64,000 nt of DNA from Paenibacillus protaetiae (GCF_004135365.1 NZ_CP035492.1:682001-746000); one strand, 5' to 3'. Shown: positions 8,208 through 17,425, counted from the stretch's first letter. The notes: a model not told the origin generated them from the sequence alone. Numbers and translations are program-made.

Positions 8208-9752
8208 ATGGAGCAGTATATGGTTGTACCGGTTATCGTAATAGGGGTGTTGGTTGTACTGGCGCTTGCATTCTGGGCGCGTTACAAGACGGTAAGCCCG
8301 GATGAGGCGATGATTGTGACGGGTTCATTTTTAGGCAGCAAAAATGTAGCAGTTGATGAGACAGGCCGACGCATTAAAATTGTGCGGGGCGGCGGCGCAT
8401 TTATTCTTCCTATTTTCCAAAAATCGGAATTTTTATCGTTATTATCCCATAAATTGGATGTCTCTACGCCTGAAGTTTATACGGAACAAGGTGTTCCGGT
8501 TATGGCGGACGGCGTTGCTATCATCAAAATCGGCGGTGTAGTTGAAGACGTAGCGACAGCAGCCGAGCAATTTATGGGCAAGCCGGTTGAAGCGCTGAAA
8601 AGCGAAGCGCAGGAAGTGCTGGAAGGCCATCTGCGTGCCATTCTTGGCACGATGACCGTTGAGGAAGTATACCGCAACCGCGACAAGTTTGCACAGGAGG
8701 TGCAGGGCGTTGCGGCAAAGGATTTGAAGAAGATGGGGCTGCAGATTGTATCGTTTACAATCAAAGATTTGCGCGACAAACATGGCTATCTGGATGCGCT
8801 CGGCAAGCCGAGAATCGCAGCGGTGAAACGGGATGCCGATATCGCGGAAGCGGAAGCGATCCGGGATTCCCGGATCCAGAAGGCTCGCGCGGAGGAAGAA
8901 GGGCAAAAAGCCGAGCTGCTGCGTGACACGAATATTGCGGAAGCGTCGAAAGAAAAAGAAATGAAGGTTGCTTCATTTAAGAAAGAGCAGGATATGGCGC
9001 GGGCGGAAGCGGACCAGGCGTATTCGATCCATGAAGCGCGGGCGAAGCAAAGCGTGGTCGAAGAACAAATGCGCGTCGAAATTGTCCGCAAGGAACGGGA
9101 AATCGACATTGAGGAAAAAGAAATTTTACGCCGCGAGAAGCAATATGATGCAGAAGTGAAGAAGAAGGCCGACGCCGACCGTTATGCCGTTATACAGGCA
9201 GCGGAGGCTGATAAGGAGAAACGTCTGCGCGAGGCTGACGCGCTGCAGTACCGGATTGAAGCGGAAGCAAGAGCGCTCGCCGAGCAAAAAAAGCTGGAGG
9301 GCCTCGCAATTGCGGAAGCCGAGAGAGCGAAGGGTACCGCAGAAGCGGAGGTTGTCCGGCTGCGCGGCTTGGCGGAAGCGGAAGCGAAAGAAAAGCTCGC
9401 CGAAGCGTTCGGCAAATTTGGCGAAGCGGCCGTTCTCGACATCGTTGTGCGGATGCTGCCGGAGCTTGCCGGCAAAGTGGCTGAGCCAATCGCCGCCATT
9501 GATAAGCTGACCGTTGTGGATACCGGCAACGGTGAAGGAGCCGCGCGGGTGAGCAATTACGTCACTTCGCTTATGGCGACAGCGCCGGAGATGTTGAAGA
9601 GCGTATCCGGGCTTGATGTGAACGCCTTGATTCAAGGGCTGACCAGCAAGGCGGTTTCTGCTCCTGCCCGTAAGTCATCCGCGGTTCTGGCGGCGCCAGC
9701 TGGCGCTGCTCCGTCGCCGGCTGCTGCAGTACCGCCTGCGCCGGAAGCTTAA
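8208..9752 (+). CDS. floT: flotillin FloT (YuaG), SPFH-domain membrane scaffold
   Basis: Membrane-associated scaffold that organises functional membrane microdomains. 514 residues: one N-terminal membrane segment (about residues 4-24), the SPFH/band 7 domain (about 25-200, with GVAIIKIGG and DLRDKHGYLDALGKPR), a long Ala/Glu-rich coiled coil with repeated AEAEA units (about 200-400), and a C-terminal domain ending in an Ala/Pro tail. This order and length match B. subtilis FloT. It is the second gene of the sigma-W-type operon and ends before a strong terminator. Confidence 0.95.
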   Translation: MEQYMVVPVIVIGVLVVLALAFWARYKTVSPDEAMIVTGSFLGSKNVAVDETGRRIKIVRGGGAFILPIFQKSEFLSLLSHKLDVSTPEVYTEQGVPVMADGVAIIKIGGVVEDVATAAEQFMGKPVEALKSEAQEVLEGHLRAILGTMTVEEVYRNRDKFAQEVQGVAAKDLKKMGLQIVSFTIKDLRDKHGYLDALGKPRIAAVKRDADIAEAEAIRDSRIQKARAEEEGQKAELLRDTNIAEASKEKEMKVASFKKEQDMARAEADQAYSIHEARAKQSVVEEQMRVEIVRKEREIDIEEKEILRREKQYDAEVKKKADADRYAVIQAAEADKEKRLREADALQYRIEAEARALAEQKKLEGLAIAEAERAKGTAEAEVVRLRGLAEAEAKEKLAEAFGKFGEAAVLDIVVRMLPELAGKVAEPIAAIDKLTVVDTGNGEGAARVSNYVTSLMATAPEMLKSVSGLDVNALIQGLTSKAVSAPARKSSAVLAAPAGAAPSPAAAVPPAPEA

Positions 9753-9815
9753 GCATAAAGAATTGCATCCAAATCAAGGTGCGCTGCAGGATAAATGAGC
9801 AGCGTACGAAAATGA

Positions 9816-9851
9816 AAAACCCCTGCTGATCCTAGGATCAGCAGGGGTTTT
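9816..9851. terminator. bidirectional terminator between floT and rpsD
   Basis: Perfect inverted repeat AAAACCCCTGCTGATCC / GGATCAGCAGGGGTTTT with almost no loop. It serves the convergent floT and rpsD. Confidence 0.92.
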
Positions 9852-9855
9852 GTCA

Positions 9856-10458
9856 TTAACGGCTGTAGAACTCGACGATTTGTTTTTCGTCGATCTCTTG
9901 CGACAGCTCAGCACGTTCTGGCAGGCGAACGAATTTGCCTTCCATCGACGTGTCGTTGAACTCGAGGTAGTTCGGAAGGTGATGCAAGCCTTCACGAGCT
10001 TCCTTGATCGATTTCAGACCGCGGCTGCGTTCACGCAGGCCGATTACGTCGCCTACGGAAACCGTGTAAGAAGCGATGTCTACTTTTTTGCCGTTTACCG
10101 TAACGTGACCGTGCGATACCAATTGGCGAGCACCGGCGCGGGAGTTTGCAAGGCCAAGACGGAACACAAGGTTGTCCAGACGGCTTTCAAGCAAGATCAT
10201 GAAGTTTTCGCCGGAGATACCTTTCAGTTTCGTAGCTTTGTCAAACAGGTTGCGGAATTGTTTTTCGCCCAAGCCGTACATCAGGCGAAGTTTTTGTTTT
10301 TCTTGCAATTGAACGCCATAACCGCTCAGCTTTCTGCGTTGGTTAGGGCCATGTTGGCCTGGAGGGAATGGGCGTTTTGCAAGTTCTTTGCCAGTACCGC
10401 TCAGGGAAATGCCAAGGCGGCGGCTCAGTTTAAATTTAGGTCCGGTATAACGTGCCAT
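9856..10458 (-). CDS. rpsD: 30S ribosomal protein S4
   Basis: Primary rRNA-binding protein of the small subunit body. 200 residues, the standard length. Starts [16 protein letters not shown], and the S4 RNA-binding domain lies around residues 90-150 ([26 protein letters not shown]). The start is ATG 10456-10458 with AAGGAG 12 bp upstream; the open frame continues further upstream but that part lacks S4 similarity. It is a single gene with its own promoter, as in B. subtilis. Confidence 0.98.
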   Translation of the reverse strand: MARYTGPKFKLSRRLGISLSGTGKELAKRPFPPGQHGPNQRRKLSGYGVQLQEKQKLRLMYGLGEKQFRNLFDKATKLKGISGENFMILLESRLDNLVFRLGLANSRAGARQLVSHGHVTVNGKKVDIASYTVSVGDVIGLRERSRGLKSIKEAREGLHHLPNYLEFNDTSMEGKFVRLPERAELSQEIDEKQIVEFYSR

Positions 10459-10628
10459 GTGTCGTATTAACTCCTTCATCAAAGAAAAGTATTTTGAGAA
10501 TGGGGTTAGGTTTCGCCGATTGCATTCTATGCAGCATAAATGCCGCCTGAAGGACAGTTCAGCCGCTGGCCCGTCAGCGAATTGCAATCATGAGGGTGAC
10601 ACAAAACGATTTGCCCATGCATTCATCT
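10459..10628 (-). promoter_or_regulatory. rpsD leader, candidate S4 autoregulatory RNA
   Basis: A leader of roughly 170 nt separates the predicted transcription start from the S4 start codon. It contains several self-complementary segments, such as GCTGACGGGCCAGC. B. subtilis rpsD is repressed by S4 binding its own leader RNA. The length and location fit, but I did not fold the RNA or match a covariance model. Confidence 0.45.
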
Positions 10629-10634
10629 ATTGAT

Positions 10635-10662
10635 ATTATATGAATTTGAGGTGTAATGTCAA
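10635..10662 (-). promoter_or_regulatory. sigma-A promoter of rpsD
   Basis: TTGACA (10657-10662) and TATAAT (10635-10640), both exact consensus, with a 16-base spacer, read on the minus strand. Appropriate for a ribosomal protein gene. Confidence 0.85.
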
Positions 10663-10852
10663 GGAGAAGCGGTCGGCGAAAGCTTCCAGAAGCAGCTGAC
10701 TTTTTCCTGCGAAAACAGGAACTAAAGTCCTATAATCTTCATCAGATATAGTGCAAAATTCTTAAGAATGCAGTATGATACTTATATTATAAAAGTTTCC
10801 ATTAATCATTGGCTGGCTCCTTGGTACAAGAGAGAAGGGCTGGGTGTTACAT
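10663..10852. other. intergenic stretch between the rpsD promoter and the GGDEF gene
   Basis: AT-rich region holding the divergent start region of the GGDEF gene. I see TATA-like hexamers around 10790-10797 but no convincing -35/-10 pair, no open reading frame and no clear hairpin. Confidence 0.5.
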
Positions 10853-12765
10853 ATGAAGAGCGGTAGAAGAGAAAACGGACCGTCTGCCTCCGGTCCGGTG
10901 CAGGATGAGAAGTTCGCGCGCCTATGGGAAACGGACAAGCCGGCGGCGCGCTCGTTGCTCGCGGAAAGTTATAAAGAATGGGTAAATGAAGCGGCGGAAC
11001 TGCCGCTGTTTCAGCATGTTACAATTATGCTTCTCGACCCGTCCGGCGAGCTGAGCGGATGGAACGGCTCTTCTTCGGCGGCAGATATAGCAACCCGGTC
11101 TATCCGGACAATGAGGGGCCAGTTCAATCACGATGAGCCGGGACAGATTCATCTTATAAATGCGCACGGATTGGACGCGGCTGTTATCGAAATCAAGCTG
11201 CCGGCCTCCGAACCTGCGTCCATCTATTGGATTGCAGCCACCGAATCCGGCGGGCTGCCGGACGGCCAGGTTGTTCAGCTTGGAGCTAAGTGGTGGCGCA
11301 GCTGCTTTTACCGGCTGCTGGACCGGCTGCATATTCGCGAACTGGAAGCGGAGCTGCAGCAGACCGTTCAAAAAGCGTCAGCCAACGAAACGTTGCACCT
11401 GGCTGCCAAGCGGCTGTACGATCAGTTCGAAGTATCGGCCGTTTTGACGGAGCTGCTTGCCAGCCTGGCAGCTTTTTACCCCCGCGCCGAGGTGCTGCTG
11501 TTTTTATCCCAGGATTACCGGCATGAAGACCCGCGTGTCAAACCTTTAATGTTCAAAAATACAACCCATGATCTGGTTGCCAAAGCTTTTCTCGAAGGAC
11601 GCCGCGTAATGGAGCGCCGGCCGGACGGCTCCGTAGATATCGCTCTGCCAATGTCGGGCAAGCAGGCCAATTATGGCGTCTTGTGCGCTGCTTTTGCTCC
11701 TGATGAATGGGATGAAGCCCATATGGCTTCCTTTATGCTGCTGGCGGATTCGGGCGGAACGGCTTTCGAGAATGCAAGGCTGTATGAGCAGTCCAATGTG
11801 ATGATCGACGAGCTCCGTTTAATTAACGAGCTGGCGAAGCAGCTCAACCAGTCGTTGAAGCTGAGCAAAATTTTTAATTATGTCACAACGGAGCTGCTTC
11901 GAATTTTTAATGCGGATTATTGTTGTGTTCTCCAGCTCGACAAACGGCAGGGCCGTTTTACGGTAATGAGCAGCAACATCCCGGCTATGAGCGAATTCAA
12001 CTTTTTGCCGGACTACGGCTTTAGCGGCATCGTCTGCCGAACGAAGGAACCGATCATTATTTCAGACTACTGGCAAACGCGAGTGGTGGATTCTGCGCTG
12101 ATGGATCAGACGGGTGCGCGATCGCTGATTGCATCGCCGATTTTGATCGAGAATGAAGTAGCTGGCGTTGTCATGACGATGCATAACGATCCGAACTATT
12201 TCTCTTACGACAATTATAAGCTGCTCCAGGTTATTTCCACACATATCGGTCTTGCGGTGACGAATGCTTCGCTGCATGCGGAAGTGCGGCGTATGGTCAT
12301 TACGGATACGTTAACCGGCCTTCATGCGCGCCATTATTTGAATGAGCAGATTCAAAGCCGCCAGCGGAAAGATACATTAGGTTCACTTATCCTGGTGGAT
12401 ATTGATTATTTCAAACAGGTGAACGATACGTTCGGCCATCAAGTGGGCGACCGGATATTGGTGCAGGTCAGCGAAATTATAAAAGCGAGTATTCGCCAAG
12501 GCGATATTGCGGCAAGATGGGCGGGGAAGAGCTGGCCATCTACTTGCCGGGCATCCCGTCGGATCAGGCTTACCGCATTGCGGAACGGATTCGGACCCGT
12601 GTTCAAGAAGAGACGCTGCCGGAAGTATCGGTATCTTGCGGCGTATCGGAGTGGACGTTCGAACATGAGAAGATTAGCGTCGAATCTTTGTTTTACCGGG
12701 CGGACATGGCCTTATATGAAGCCAAACATAAAGGGAAAAACCAAATCTGCATTCGTACGGGATGA
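10853..12765 (+). CDS. GAF-GAF-GGDEF diguanylate cyclase (apparent frameshift)
   Basis: Likely makes cyclic di-GMP. About 637 residues when one missing G near 12519-12521 is restored. Without it the frame leaves the GGDEF domain after GDIAARW; the next frame continues with GGEELAIYLPG to the family's usual end. N-terminal 180 residues unrecognised, then two GAF-like sensor domains (about 190-320 and 330-480), then GGDEF (about 490-637). The active-site motif reads GGEEL, and RQGD five residues ahead fits the inhibitory RxxD site. An in-frame GTG lies at 10844; ATG 10853 is the conservative choice. No membrane segment is seen, so the sensor is probably cytoplasmic. A terminator follows. Confidence 0.82.
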
Positions 12766-12803
12766 TCAAGCGAGCAGGTCGCTTCGATGCCCGTTACGGC
12801 CCC

Positions 12804-12829
12804 AAACGCTGCTGCTGCAGCGTTTTTTT
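12804..12829 (+). terminator. terminator of the GGDEF gene
   Basis: Stem AAACGCTGC / GCAGCGTTT with a 4-base loop, followed by a run of seven T. Confidence 0.85.
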
Positions 12830-12949
12830 ATTAGATATTAGCAGCCGCAACTCCGGTCCCGGCAGAAGAGAAGAGCCTCAGTTGTATAAGGAAACGTCAT
12901 GGCAGGGCAAATTAGAACCATGATGGAATGCTGGAGGAGGCAGGGAGCA

Positions 12950-13672
12950 GTGGGAACACTTCAAAAAGTAGCGAGTGCCGTCGTGGCGCTGGCGGCGGTT
13001 TGCTGTCTGGCGAGCTGCGGCGATGCAAATCGAAACGCGGATGAATGGCTGAGCTTATCAATTTCCGGTTTGGCGGGCATGGATGCTTTTGCGTATTCAG
13101 GACAGACGGTGACGACGCTTCCGAGCGGCATCTCCTATAGTCCGCGCAAATTTTCGGGGCAAGTTGTTGATCATCGTATGGCGAAGCAAAGCGGAGAGCA
13201 AGAATCGGATGCAAAACCGACCAATCTGTTATATGCGATGCAAAATATGAACAAGCAAGTCAGCTTCGGCAAGCAGCCAAAAGACCCGTCTCAAGTCAGC
13301 TTGATTGTCAAAATTTCGCCGGAGGACGCTTTGAACATTTGGAAAAACGATTTAACCCAGCAGATGGAGCAAATCAGCCTGAATGAGCCTCCGGCGGATG
13401 CGCCTTATAAAGCGGCGTGGGACAAGGAGCTCAATCGTTCGAAGAAGGCACTGAATGAACAGCTGAGCACGCTGAAAGTAAACTCGGAATATGAGGTTAT
13501 CGTCGACCGCGACCGGATGCTGCCGATTATGCTGCATGAAACATCCAAAGCGGCTTATACCAAAAAAGGGAAAACCATCGAAGAAAACCGCAATACCGAT
13601 ATCACTTTCAGCTCATTCAGCTCGGCCAATTCCTTAGCGCATAAGCCCCGGCTAATTCGCAGTGCAAAATAA
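12950..13672 (+). CDS. putative lipoprotein of unknown function
   Basis: 240 residues. The GTG start at 12950 is preferred (GGAGG 9 bp upstream) because it gives a textbook lipoprotein signal: Lys near the N-terminus, hydrophobic core, and LASC lipobox with Cys23. Longer in-frame starts from 12899 would put 17 extra residues before it. The mature part is hydrophilic with a predicted helical segment around SKKALNEQLSTLKVNSEY. I recognise no domain. Probably anchored on the outer face of the membrane. It stands alone between a terminator and the convergent aminopeptidase gene. Confidence 0.7.
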   Translation: MGTLQKVASAVVALAAVCCLASCGDANRNADEWLSLSISGLAGMDAFAYSGQTVTTLPSGISYSPRKFSGQVVDHRMAKQSGEQESDAKPTNLLYAMQNMNKQVSFGKQPKDPSQVSLIVKISPEDALNIWKNDLTQQMEQISLNEPPADAPYKAAWDKELNRSKKALNEQLSTLKVNSEYEVIVDRDRMLPIMLHETSKAAYTKKGKTIEENRNTDITFSSFSSANSLAHKPRLIRSAK

Positions 13673-13699
13673 AAAGGACGCAGAGCTGGCAGCTCTGCG
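13669..13699 (-). terminator. terminator of the M29 aminopeptidase gene
   Basis: Stem CGCAGAGCT / AGCTCTGCG (13679-13699), followed on the minus strand by CCTTTTTATTTT. The + strand side lacks a good T run, so it mainly serves the minus gene. Confidence 0.75.
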
Positions 13700-13713
13700 C
13701 CGGGTAAAACACA

Positions 13714-14829
13714 TTATTTCAAATGATCCGGATTCAAAATTTCAAGCTCCGGAATTACAAACTTGCCGTCCTTGCGGATCAGGCGGTCGTCAAACCAGAT
13801 TTCGCCGCCGCCGTATTCCGGACGCTGGATCAGCACCATATCCCAGTGAATGCCGGAGGTGTTGCCGTTGTAAGCTTCGTCGTAGCATTGGCCTGGCGTG
13901 AAGTGGATCGAACCGTCGATTTTCTCGTCAAACAAAATATCTTTCATCGGATGCTGGACGTACGGGTTGACGCCAATAGCAAATTCGCCGACATAACGTG
14001 CGCCTTCATCAGTGTTAAACACATTGGTAATCCGTTCGTTATCGTTGGATGTGGCTTCGACGATTTTGCCGTTTTCGAAGCGCAGCTTCACGTTTTCGAA
14101 TACGAAACCGTTATACGGGCTTGGCGTGTTGTAGCTGATTGTGCCGTTTACGCTGTCGCGTACAGGAGCCGTGTACACCTCGCCGTCCGGAATGTTCCGT
14201 TTGCCCGAGCATTTTACAGCCGGAATGTCTTTGATCGAGAACGTCAGGTCGGTTCCCGGGCTGACGAGACGGACTTTGTCCGTTTTGTTCATCAGGTCGA
14301 CAAGCGCGTCCATCGCTTTGTCCATTTTGGCATAATCCATCGTGCAAACGTCGAAATAAAATTGCTCGAACGCATCCGTGCTGGTGGAAGCCAGCTGTGC
14401 CATCGAAGGGCTTGGGTAACGGAGCACGACCCATTTGGTTTTCTTCACGCGGATTTCGGAATGGACATGGTGGTTGTACAACGTATTGTACAGCTTCAAC
14501 TTGTCATCTGGCACATCCGAAAGCTCGTAAATATTTTGGCCGCCGCGAACGCCTATGTACGCCTGCATTTGTTTCATTTGATGCGCGTCGATTTCCGCCC
14601 ATGTGCGGATTTGCTCTTCCGTTGCATCCATCAGAAGCTGGCGGATCACTTGATGGTCGCGAATGTTAACGTAAGGCCGGCCGCCGGCTTTATGAACTTC
14701 GTCTACAAGCGCCTTTACGAGCGGATTGTCGATGCCGAATGCTTCTATCAGGACATTCTCGCCGGGTTTAACTTCCGTAGAGTAATTAACGAGTACTTCG
14801 GCTAATCTTTTTAAACGTGGATCTAACAA
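13714..14829 (-). CDS. ampS: M29-family aminopeptidase (AmpS/PepS type)
   Basis: Metal-dependent aminopeptidase releasing N-terminal amino acids from peptides, in the cytoplasm. 371 residues, a full-length M29 enzyme. Recognisable: N-terminal RLAEVLVNYS and KPGENVLIEA; the conserved NIPDGEVYTAP; and the metal-binding half with EGARYVGEFAIG, IHFTPGQCYDEAY and SGIHWDMV. The TTG start (14827-14829) gives MLDPRLKRLAEVLVNYS with GGGTGA 6 bp upstream; no ATG nearby fits. On the minus strand a TATAAT hexamer lies at 14871-14876, a possible -10. Confidence 0.9.
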   Translation of the reverse strand: MLDPRLKRLAEVLVNYSTEVKPGENVLIEAFGIDNPLVKALVDEVHKAGGRPYVNIRDHQVIRQLLMDATEEQIRTWAEIDAHQMKQMQAYIGVRGGQNIYELSDVPDDKLKLYNTLYNHHVHSEIRVKKTKWVVLRYPSPSMAQLASTSTDAFEQFYFDVCTMDYAKMDKAMDALVDLMNKTDKVRLVSPGTDLTFSIKDIPAVKCSGKRNIPDGEVYTAPVRDSVNGTISYNTPSPYNGFVFENVKLRFENGKIVEATSNDNERITNVFNTDEGARYVGEFAIGVNPYVQHPMKDILFDEKIDGSIHFTPGQCYDEAYNGNTSGIHWDMVLIQRPEYGGGEIWFDDRLIRKDGKFVIPELEILNPDHLK

Positions 14830-15075
14830 TGTACTTCACCCTTCATCAATCAAAATTGTAATACACACCTATTATATGCTAATTTATAAAATAAAACGAA
14901 TGCTTAATGGACAACATTTACTTGTAATTTCAGATTGTGTTCAGCCCAGTTAGCAAAAATTTCCTATAATTTGAAGTTTATGAAATAGAAGCGTTTTGCT
15001 ACTTGAACGAATGGGTAATTCAGGTTATGATGTTGTCAGAGGTAAGCTTTACTAAATTATTTGGAGGGATCTCCC

Positions 15076-15318
15076 ATGTCCAACAATGCAGCTATTGTAG
15101 AAATTTCTCAGGCGGCTAGCCAATTCCGCTCTTCCATCGTTTTGCAAGCCGACAATAAATATATCGATGTTAAAAGCATTCTCGGACTGTTCACGACATT
15201 GGTGGGAGGCCATGCATACGAACTTCATGTACATGGACCGGACGCTGAAGAAGCTAAAGCAAAGATGAGCGAAGTATTCGCTAAACATAACTTGAACGTT
15301 ACGATTATTTCGGAGTAA
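15076..15318 (+). CDS. HPr-like small protein lacking the phospho-histidine region
   Basis: 80 residues resembling HPr from about residue 13 on. The segment YIDVKSILGLFTTL aligns with the HPr regulatory-serine helix, with Ser34 in place of Ser46, and the C-terminal beta-alpha-beta part follows. Aligning on that serine places Asn3 where HPr has His15, and the HARPA motif is missing. It therefore cannot carry PEP-dependent phosphate at that position. The ATG with GGAGG 8 bp upstream shows that this is the real start, not a truncated annotation. Single gene with its own terminator. A Crh-like regulatory role is possible but not shown. Confidence 0.72.
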   Translation: MSNNAAIVEISQAASQFRSSIVLQADNKYIDVKSILGLFTTLVGGHAYELHVHGPDAEEAKAKMSEVFAKHNLNVTIISE

Positions 15319-15343
15319 TTGCTGCAAAAACGATTGGTAACAG

Positions 15344-15378
15344 AAAGCGCCCGTGATTACCGGGCGCTTTTTGTTTTG
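15344..15378 (+). terminator. terminator of the HPr-like gene
   Basis: Stem AAAGCGCCCG / CGGGCGCTTT with a 7-base loop, followed by TTGTTTTG. Confidence 0.87.
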
Positions 15379-15453
15379 TCCTTGTGTATTATGTTCATTT
15401 CGTCTAATATAAGAATTATAGAAGACCGCGGATAGACGCACAGGGGGAAAACG

Positions 15454-15741
15454 ATGTCTTCACCGGAGATTACGGTACAATTGCATGATAAGGCGCTTCG
15501 AATCCTTACGGATGACGCGAATAAAATAGAGAAACTGATTGAGGTTCAAATGCAAAATTTGACCACCCGTCAATGTCCGTTGTATGAAGAAGTGTTGGAC
15601 ACTCAAATATACGGCTTCTCACGGGAAGTTGATTTTGCAGTCCGTGCCGGGCTCGTGGAAGAGAAGAGCGGCAAAGAAATGATCAGCAGGCTGGAGCGCA
15701 ATCTCGCTACGCTTTATGAAGCCTTAAATCAAAAAGAGTAG
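15454..15741 (+). CDS. ylaN: YlaN family protein (DUF1507)
   Basis: 95 residues. The stretch [19 protein letters not shown] is nearly identical to B. subtilis YlaN, a small soluble protein reported to bind Fe(II) and to modulate Fur activity. All-helical, no membrane segment. The start ATG 15454 is preceded by AGGGGGAAAACG. In B. subtilis ylaN sits next to ftsW, and an ftsW gene lies 1.7 kb away here on the other strand. Confidence 0.93.
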   Translation: MSSPEITVQLHDKALRILTDDANKIEKLIEVQMQNLTTRQCPLYEEVLDTQIYGFSREVDFAVRAGLVEEKSGKEMISRLERNLATLYEALNQKE

Positions 15742-15769
15742 TCTCCCGAAGAGACTACTCTTTTTTTTT
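15731..15769. terminator. bidirectional terminator between ylaN and the antiporter gene
   Basis: Perfect 10-bp stem GAGTAGTCTC / GAGACTACTC, loop CCGAA, with AAAAA before and nine T after. It overlaps the ylaN stop codon. Confidence 0.9.
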
Positions 15770-15781
15770 GCCCTACAACGG

Positions 15782-16840
15782 CTATACGAGGAAAAAGGCA
15801 ACGCCCAGGATAAGGTACACCATCAGCAGCAGGAAACCTTCATACCAGTTCGTTCGGCCGTCCCGTGATACGGATGAAGCGATAAAGACGGATACGCCAA
15901 GCGCCGTAAGCTCGATAGGGGTGAAGACGATGTCCATCGTGTTGCCCATAAACGCGCTGACGAATATAAGCACCGGAGCAACAAACAAAGCGATTTGCAG
16001 GCTGCTTCCGATCGCAATTTCGACTGCGCCGCCGATTTTGTTTTTTAACGCCAGCAAAACTGCCGCGCTGTGTTCCGCCGCATTGCCGACGATCGCTACA
16101 ACAAACGCCCCGACAAACAGCTCGGATAACCCGAATTTATGCGTAAACGTATCCAGCGTATGTACCAGCCATTCGCTGACGAAAGCGACCATTACAGTCG
16201 CCACAACCAGGAATAAAACCGATTTGCCCTTTGACCATAACGGCTCTTCTTCGTGGTCCGGCTTCATTTCCTTGTCGGCCAGCATATCCTTATGCGTAAT
16301 CATGGAGAAAACAAGCCAGAGCAAATACGAGACAATCAGAATACCGGCAACAATGAGGCTCAAAGTTTGATCCTTCTTGACGGTGAAGTGCTCGGCTCCT
16401 ACAAATACAGCGGGTACAAACAATGCGATGACCGCCATAATCATCAGCGTGGAGTTATGTTCGCCAAGCCTTGCGTTAAACGATTGTTCCTTGAACTTGA
16501 GACCGCCGCTGAATAAGCTGAGCCCCAGCACGAGCAGCAGGTTGCCGATAATGGAACCGGTAATGCTCGCTTTGACGGTTTCAAATAGCCCTTCCTTGAT
16601 CAGGAAAAAGGCGATGATCAGCTCGGCTGCGTTGCCGAATGTTGCATTCAAAAAGCCGCCGACGCGGTCTCCGGCATAATGGGCGACGCTTTCCGTCGCT
16701 TTGCCCAGGAAACCGGCAACGAAGATGACGGCAATAGCCGACAAAATAAACTGCACGGTCATATCCCAATGTGCAAAATGGCCTACGGCACTTAGTACAA
16801 ACATGACGATCAAGCCGAGGTAAAACAATTTTCCTTTCAC
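15782..16840 (-). CDS. Ca2+/H+ antiporter, CaCA superfamily (Cax/ChaA type)
   Basis: 352-residue integral membrane exchanger that extrudes Ca2+ in return for protons. About eleven hydrophobic segments in two homologous halves. Each half carries the signature alpha repeat: NATFGNAAELI in the first, and VGNAAEHSAAV in the second. An acidic loop (HEEEPLW) separates the halves. The GTG start (16838-16840) is chosen because GAGGTG is located 8 bp upstream. Closest in type to B. subtilis YfkE. It stands as a single gene. Confidence 0.93.
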   Translation of the reverse strand: MKGKLFYLGLIVMFVLSAVGHFAHWDMTVQFILSAIAVIFVAGFLGKATESVAHYAGDRVGGFLNATFGNAAELIIAFFLIKEGLFETVKASITGSIIGNLLLVLGLSLFSGGLKFKEQSFNARLGEHNSTLMIMAVIALFVPAVFVGAEHFTVKKDQTLSLIVAGILIVSYLLWLVFSMITHKDMLADKEMKPDHEEEPLWSKGKSVLFLVVATVMVAFVSEWLVHTLDTFTHKFGLSELFVGAFVVAIVGNAAEHSAAVLLALKNKIGGAVEIAIGSSLQIALFVAPVLIFVSAFMGNTMDIVFTPIELTALGVSVFIASSVSRDGRTNWYEGFLLLMVYLILGVAFFLV

Positions 16841-17044
16841 GCAGGTAACACCTCTTTTTTCAAAATAACAAAAACGTATGTATTACAATATATAGGAAAA
16901 ATTTGATGAAGTAAACTTTGCCAATTAACTTGTTTCTGCCGCTAAGAAATCCGGCCCGTAACAAAACCGTTATATGGTGCATCTTGCTTCCGTTTTACCC
17001 ATCCGTTACAATGAATACAAATGGTAATATGAGGAGTGAGAACA

Positions 17045-17425
17045 ATGACCGAGGACCTTCAATCAGGCATTATTCGTATTTCTGACGACGTGGTTTCGAC
17101 AATAGCTGGTCTTGCCGCACTGGAGACACCGGGAATCGCCGCGATGTCCGGGGGCATTTCCGAGGGTCTTGCCAAACGTCTGAGCGGCAGGAACGTACAA
17201 AAAGGCGTATCGGTAGAAGTCGGTCAGCTGGAGGCAGCCATTGACCTTCGTGTAATTGTACATTATGGCATTCCTATACAAGAAGTTTGCCGTCAGCTTC
17301 AGCTGAACGTACGGGAAGCAGTTGAGAATATGACCGGCTTGAACGTAGTAGAGGTTAATGTAAAAGTCGAAGGAGTCGCTTTCAAGGAAGAAGAAGCGGC
17401 GGAAGAAACGCCAAGATTAAAATAA
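17045..17425 (+). CDS. Asp23/Gls24 family envelope stress response protein
   Basis: 126-residue soluble protein. The Asp23 pattern is clear: GIIRISDDVVSTIAGLAALETPGI (given here only as its two halves GIIRISDDVV and AGLAALETPGI), then VHYGIPIQEVCRQLQ and the closing NVVEVNVKVEGV. Related B. subtilis proteins are YloU and YqhY; S. aureus Asp23 sits at the membrane and influences the envelope stress response. ATG 17045 has GAGGAG upstream; an in-frame start at 17036 is too close to that site. It is not next to dhaK-like yloV or to accBC, so I cannot say which subgroup it is. Confidence 0.87.
   Translation: MTEDLQSGIIRISDDVVSTIAGLAALETPGIAAMSGGISEGLAKRLSGRNVQKGVSVEVGQLEAAIDLRVIVHYGIPIQEVCRQLQLNVREAVENMTGLNVVEVNVKVEGVAFKEEEAAEETPRLK

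Noticed and set aside
8880-9420. Long repeated GCGGAAGC-type triplet pattern in floT, looking like a DNA repeat
   Set aside because: It simply encodes the Ala/Glu-rich flotillin coiled coil.
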